DNA from: Prevotella sp. CAG:1185
Lineage (GTDB): Bacteria > Bacteroidota > Bacteroidia > Bacteroidales > Bacteroidaceae
NCBI GenBank assembly: GCA_000436695.1
Contig: HF992624.1
Coordinates: forward strand, 1 to 23,868
Direction of reading: 5' to 3'
Length of the DNA: 23,868 nucleotides
Shown here: positions 22,866 through 23,868 of the stretch, piece after piece
Layout of the letters: each line of letters opens with the position of its first letter
How positions within the stretch are numbered: position 1 is the first letter of the stretch
Translations under genes and position numbers: made by a program
Notes under the pieces: model-generated
Told to the model about the DNA's origin: nothing
Databases searched by the model: none
The model's input: the letters and a program-made list of their open reading frames with translations, nothing else

Positions 22866-23868
22866 ATGAAAATAGAAAAGAAAGACACTAACGTGGAGAA
22901 ATTGCGCAACGCATTGCTGCTGCTCGTAAGGGCGGGCTTGTGGGGACAGATGTCTGAAGACGTTTCGGCATTCTGTCTGTCAGATGTTGAGTGGAACGGT
23001 GTTTACCGCCTCTCACGTCAGCACACCGTTACTGCCTTGGCCTTTCATGGTCTGTCGCTTTTGCCCGAAGACAAGTTTCCGCCGCAGGCTCTCCTGATAA
23101 AATGGGCGGCCGAGTCAGACGCCGTTGAGCGCAGAAACATTAAGATGAACGGCGTAATAGAGCAACTGTATAATATCTACCGTGAAAAAGGCCTGAGTCC
23201 GGTGCTGCAGAAAGGGCAGGGGGTAGCCACATGTTATGAAAGCCCGCTGCAAAGAGAATGCGGCGACATCGATCTGTATTTCAACAATCGAATAGCATGG
23301 CACATTGCTTTAAGCTCTTTGCGTAAGCGCCACATAAAATTCGCCCGTCAGGCGGATAAAAGCATCTGTTTCAAGTGGCAGGGCTTTGACATTGAGTATC
23401 ACCGTCATCTGTTTGACTTGTACAATCCTTTTTTGCAGAGTGTTGTCGATAAGCATGAAATAGACAAAGGTTATCGTTATGTAATGTTGTCGGCGGAGTC
23501 TTCTGTCTGTATAACAGTACCGTCGCCATTTCTTGATGTCCTGTTGCAAAATCTGCATATACTGAAACATACCATAAGCCGTGGAATCGGACTCAGACAG
23601 ATGTGCGACATGGCGCGCACCTGCTATAAGCTGCATGGAGAGATAGATGCGGAAGAAATGAGAACGGTATGCAAAAAACTGGGCTTAGAGCGATGGACCT
23701 CTTTGTTGCATGCTTTTATGGTTGATTATCTCGGTCTTCCTGTTGAGTATCTTCCATATAAAGACAAGGCCCCTACGGCTGTTCCTTTGGCAAATATAGT
23801 GTGGCGTGGCGGCAATTTCGGACAGCATGATCCGTCAATAGCTACTGATGCTAATGTGTTCAGACGTA
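22866..23868 (+). CDS. Nucleotidyltransferase family protein (PF14907-like), 3' truncated
   Basis: The ATG at 22866 opens a frame that runs off the window (334 codons visible), starting MKIEKKDTNVEKLRNALLLL. VLQKGQGVATCYESPLQ followed by GDIDLYF, at roughly residues 117-139, is the nucleotidyltransferase active-site block (normally a G[GS] and a D-x-D). Later parts (SPFLDVLLQNLHILKH, GIGLRQMCDMA) match the helical C-terminal region of this group. Members are often beside PqqD-like proteins. The nucleotide and acceptor are unknown. Confidence 0.8.
   Translation, partial: MKIEKKDTNVEKLRNALLLLVRAGLWGQMSEDVSAFCLSDVEWNGVYRLSRQHTVTALAFHGLSLLPEDKFPPQALLIKWAAESDAVERRNIKMNGVIEQLYNIYREKGLSPVLQKGQGVATCYESPLQRECGDIDLYFNNRIAWHIALSSLRKRHIKFARQADKSICFKWQGFDIEYHRHLFDLYNPFLQSVVDKHEIDKGYRYVMLSAESSVCITVPSPFLDVLLQNLHILKHTISRGIGLRQMCDMARTCYKLHGEIDAEEMRTVCKKLGLERWTSLLHAFMVDYLGLPVEYLPYKDKAPTAVPLANIVWRGGNFGQHDPSIATDANVFRR

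Noticed and set aside
1..23868. CRISPR arrays, tRNA, rRNA, insertion sequences
   Set aside because: No regularly spaced repeats, no cloverleaf-like or rRNA stretch and no transposase were seen on either strand by eye.

Overview
The window looks like a chromosomal segment of a Bacteroidales bacterium (Prevotellaceae/Bacteroidaceae-like; the genus cannot be fixed from the sequence alone). The evidence is an upstream tyrosine recombinase of the Bacteroides type, a NusG-like UpxY antiterminator, a TAnnTTTG-type promoter, weak ribosome binding sites, and a capsule/exopolysaccharide gene order typical of that order.

Layout: (1) 1-936 is the 3' part of a housekeeping-type AmmeMemoRadiSam radical SAM gene. 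(2) 1106-2314 is a tyrosine recombinase. (3) 2315-2930 is a 616-bp non-coding switch region. It holds two 25-bp near-palindromic sites in inverted orientation (2563-2587 and 2736-2760) with exactly reverse-complementary 7-bp spacers. They enclose about 173 bp that carry a good Bacteroidales promoter, which in this assembly points LEFT, away from the capsule genes (OFF orientation). (4) 2931-3521 is upxY. (5) 3673-16619 is a tightly packed run with many 1-4 bp overlaps: flippase, ferredoxin/FrhB-like protein, pyruvyl transferase, two GT2 enzymes, a GtrA/GtrB/GT-C-like trio, acyltransferase, GT11, GT2 and a Wzy-like polymerase. Much of it is strongly AT-rich. (6) 16616-22549 is more GC-rich: two GT4 enzymes, a protein of six tandem helix-turn-helix repeats preceded by a long inverted repeat, a third GT4, and the initiating sugar-phosphate transferase. 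(7) 22571-23868 holds a PqqD-like protein and the start of a PF14907-type nucleotidyltransferase cut by the window end.

Working model: the recombinase flips the promoter, and in the ON state transcription enters a leader of about 200 nt. UpxY then acts as a locus-specific antitermination factor for the roughly 20-kb operon. The enzymes build a lipid-linked repeat unit on undecaprenyl phosphate (started by the 21923 PGT), decorated with pyruvate, acyl and side-branch sugars. The unit is flipped by Wzx and polymerised by the Wzy-like protein. No wza/wzc/wzz export genes and no upxZ are seen here.

The two things most worth attention are the phase-variable promoter with all its parts readable, and the six-HTH protein with its inverted repeat, which I do not recognise as a described family and which could be a locus-embedded regulator.
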